Source: JANMDR01 sp031376425 (lineage in GTDB: Bacteria; Pseudomonadota; Gammaproteobacteria; Burkholderiales; Usitatibacteraceae). Taken from it: DNA of 12,438 nt. The stretch is from assembly GCA_031376425.1 (NCBI GenBank), contig JANMDR010000164.1:1-12438 (forward strand), read 5' to 3'. A model generated the notes under the pieces. That model saw nothing but the letters and a program-made list of their open reading frames with translations, had not been told where the DNA came from and did no database searches. This document shows positions 12,017-12,438 of this stretch, piece by piece. How positions within the stretch are numbered: the stretch's first letter is position 1; every line of letters starts with the position of its first letter. Made by a program: the position numbers and the translations under genes.

Positions 12017-12438
12017 GTGAATAGCCCTTCATCCAGCAGCCGCCCTAACCATAGCCAAGTCGTTGACACCCTTCGCGGCATTGCTCTGCTCGGCATTTTT
12101 GTGGTCAATATCCAAAGCTATTTATGGGGGCTGGGCGCGCCGTCGCTCGGTGTGATTGACGCAAACAGCAGTACTTGGGATAGCGCCACATTACTATTTA
12201 TTGCCACTATTTTCGAATACAAAACTTATCCAATTTTTTGCTTCTGTTTCGGCTATGGCTTTGCGGTATTAGCGCGAAAGTGGCGAATTTCTGGGGTTCA
12301 TGGTGAAGCGCTGTTTTCACGCCGGTTAAATTTTATGCTGATTTTGGGCCTACTCCACGGCACGATAATCTGGTTTGGCGATATTTTGGCACACTACGCC
12401 ATCGCCGGATTTATCCTAAAAAAGAGTATTACCAAAGG
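12017..12438 (+). CDS. YeiB/DUF418 family membrane protein, N-terminal part
   Basis: The frame stays open to the end of the window, so about 140 N-terminal residues are visible. The best start is GTG at 12017, 13 bases after the DUF3429 stop; no ATG occurs in this frame before the conserved part. The motif DTLRGIALLGIFVVNIQSY (17-35) is the hallmark of the YeiB/DUF418 family, followed by FEYKTYPIFCFCFGYGFAVLARKW, RRLNFMLILGLLHG and IWFGDILAHYAIAGFIL, all predicted membrane helices. These proteins are distantly related to membrane acyltransferases, but their reactions are unknown. It is probably the third gene of the dsbB unit. The C-terminal DUF418 domain lies outside the window. Confidence 0.82.
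   Translation, partial: MNSPSSSSRPNHSQVVDTLRGIALLGIFVVNIQSYLWGLGAPSLGVIDANSSTWDSATLLFIATIFEYKTYPIFCFCFGYGFAVLARKWRISGVHGEALFSRRLNFMLILGLLHGTIIWFGDILAHYAIAGFILKKSITK

Noticed and set aside
1..12438. Mobile elements, CRISPR arrays, tRNA or rRNA genes
   Set aside because: No transposase, integrase, regularly spaced repeat array, cloverleaf-like segment or rRNA-like sequence was seen; coding content is continuous and compositionally even.

Overview
The window looks like ordinary chromosome of a betaproteobacterium, most likely Burkholderiales. The evidence is a class I polyhydroxyalkanoate (PHA) synthase, PhaB, PhaR and a Phasin_2-type phasin, plus phaR directly followed by rimO, an order known from Burkholderia relatives. 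Base composition is close to balanced, lower in GC than most Burkholderia or Cupriavidus. I see no IS element, phage gene, CRISPR array, tRNA or rRNA. Nearly every base belongs to an intact gene or a short control region.

Layout. Bases 1-207 hold the C-terminal end of a plus-strand gene, probably the large NAD-dependent glutamate dehydrogenase. Then three minus-strand genes read phaR > rimO > GNAT acetyltransferase (2949 down to 278), and rimO and the GNAT gene overlap by ATGA. A roughly 400-base divergent control region separates phaR from the phasin gene phaP (plus strand). It contains a good sigma70 promoter bracketed by two near-identical 16-bp elements in opposite orientation, probable PhaR operators. 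phaP ends at a rho-independent terminator, and a second, bidirectional hairpin separates it from the convergent phaC-phaB pair (6683 down to 4071). No phaA ketothiolase is present.

A small two-helix membrane protein is divergent from phaC. It meets, stop to stop, a 935-residue Pat-like protein combining an NDP-forming acyl-CoA synthetase with a GNAT domain. That gene is the second of a minus-strand pair led by a zinc-dependent histone-deacetylase-family enzyme. The last block, on the plus strand, is dsbB, a DUF3429 membrane protein and the start of a YeiB/DUF418 membrane protein, tightly packed.

How it fits together. PhaB reduces acetoacetyl-CoA, PhaC polymerises 3-hydroxyacyl-CoA, PhaP coats the granule, and PhaR represses phaP until granules titrate it. 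Beside this sits a putative lysine acetylation/deacetylation pair that could tune acetyl-CoA-consuming enzymes. The gene adjacency is seen in the sequence; the functional link is inference. The points most worth checking are the acetylase/deacetylase bicistron, the unusual active-site pattern of the Pat-like protein, the Ala/Lys-rich tail on PhaR, the paired operators at phaP, and the unrecognised small membrane protein facing phaC.
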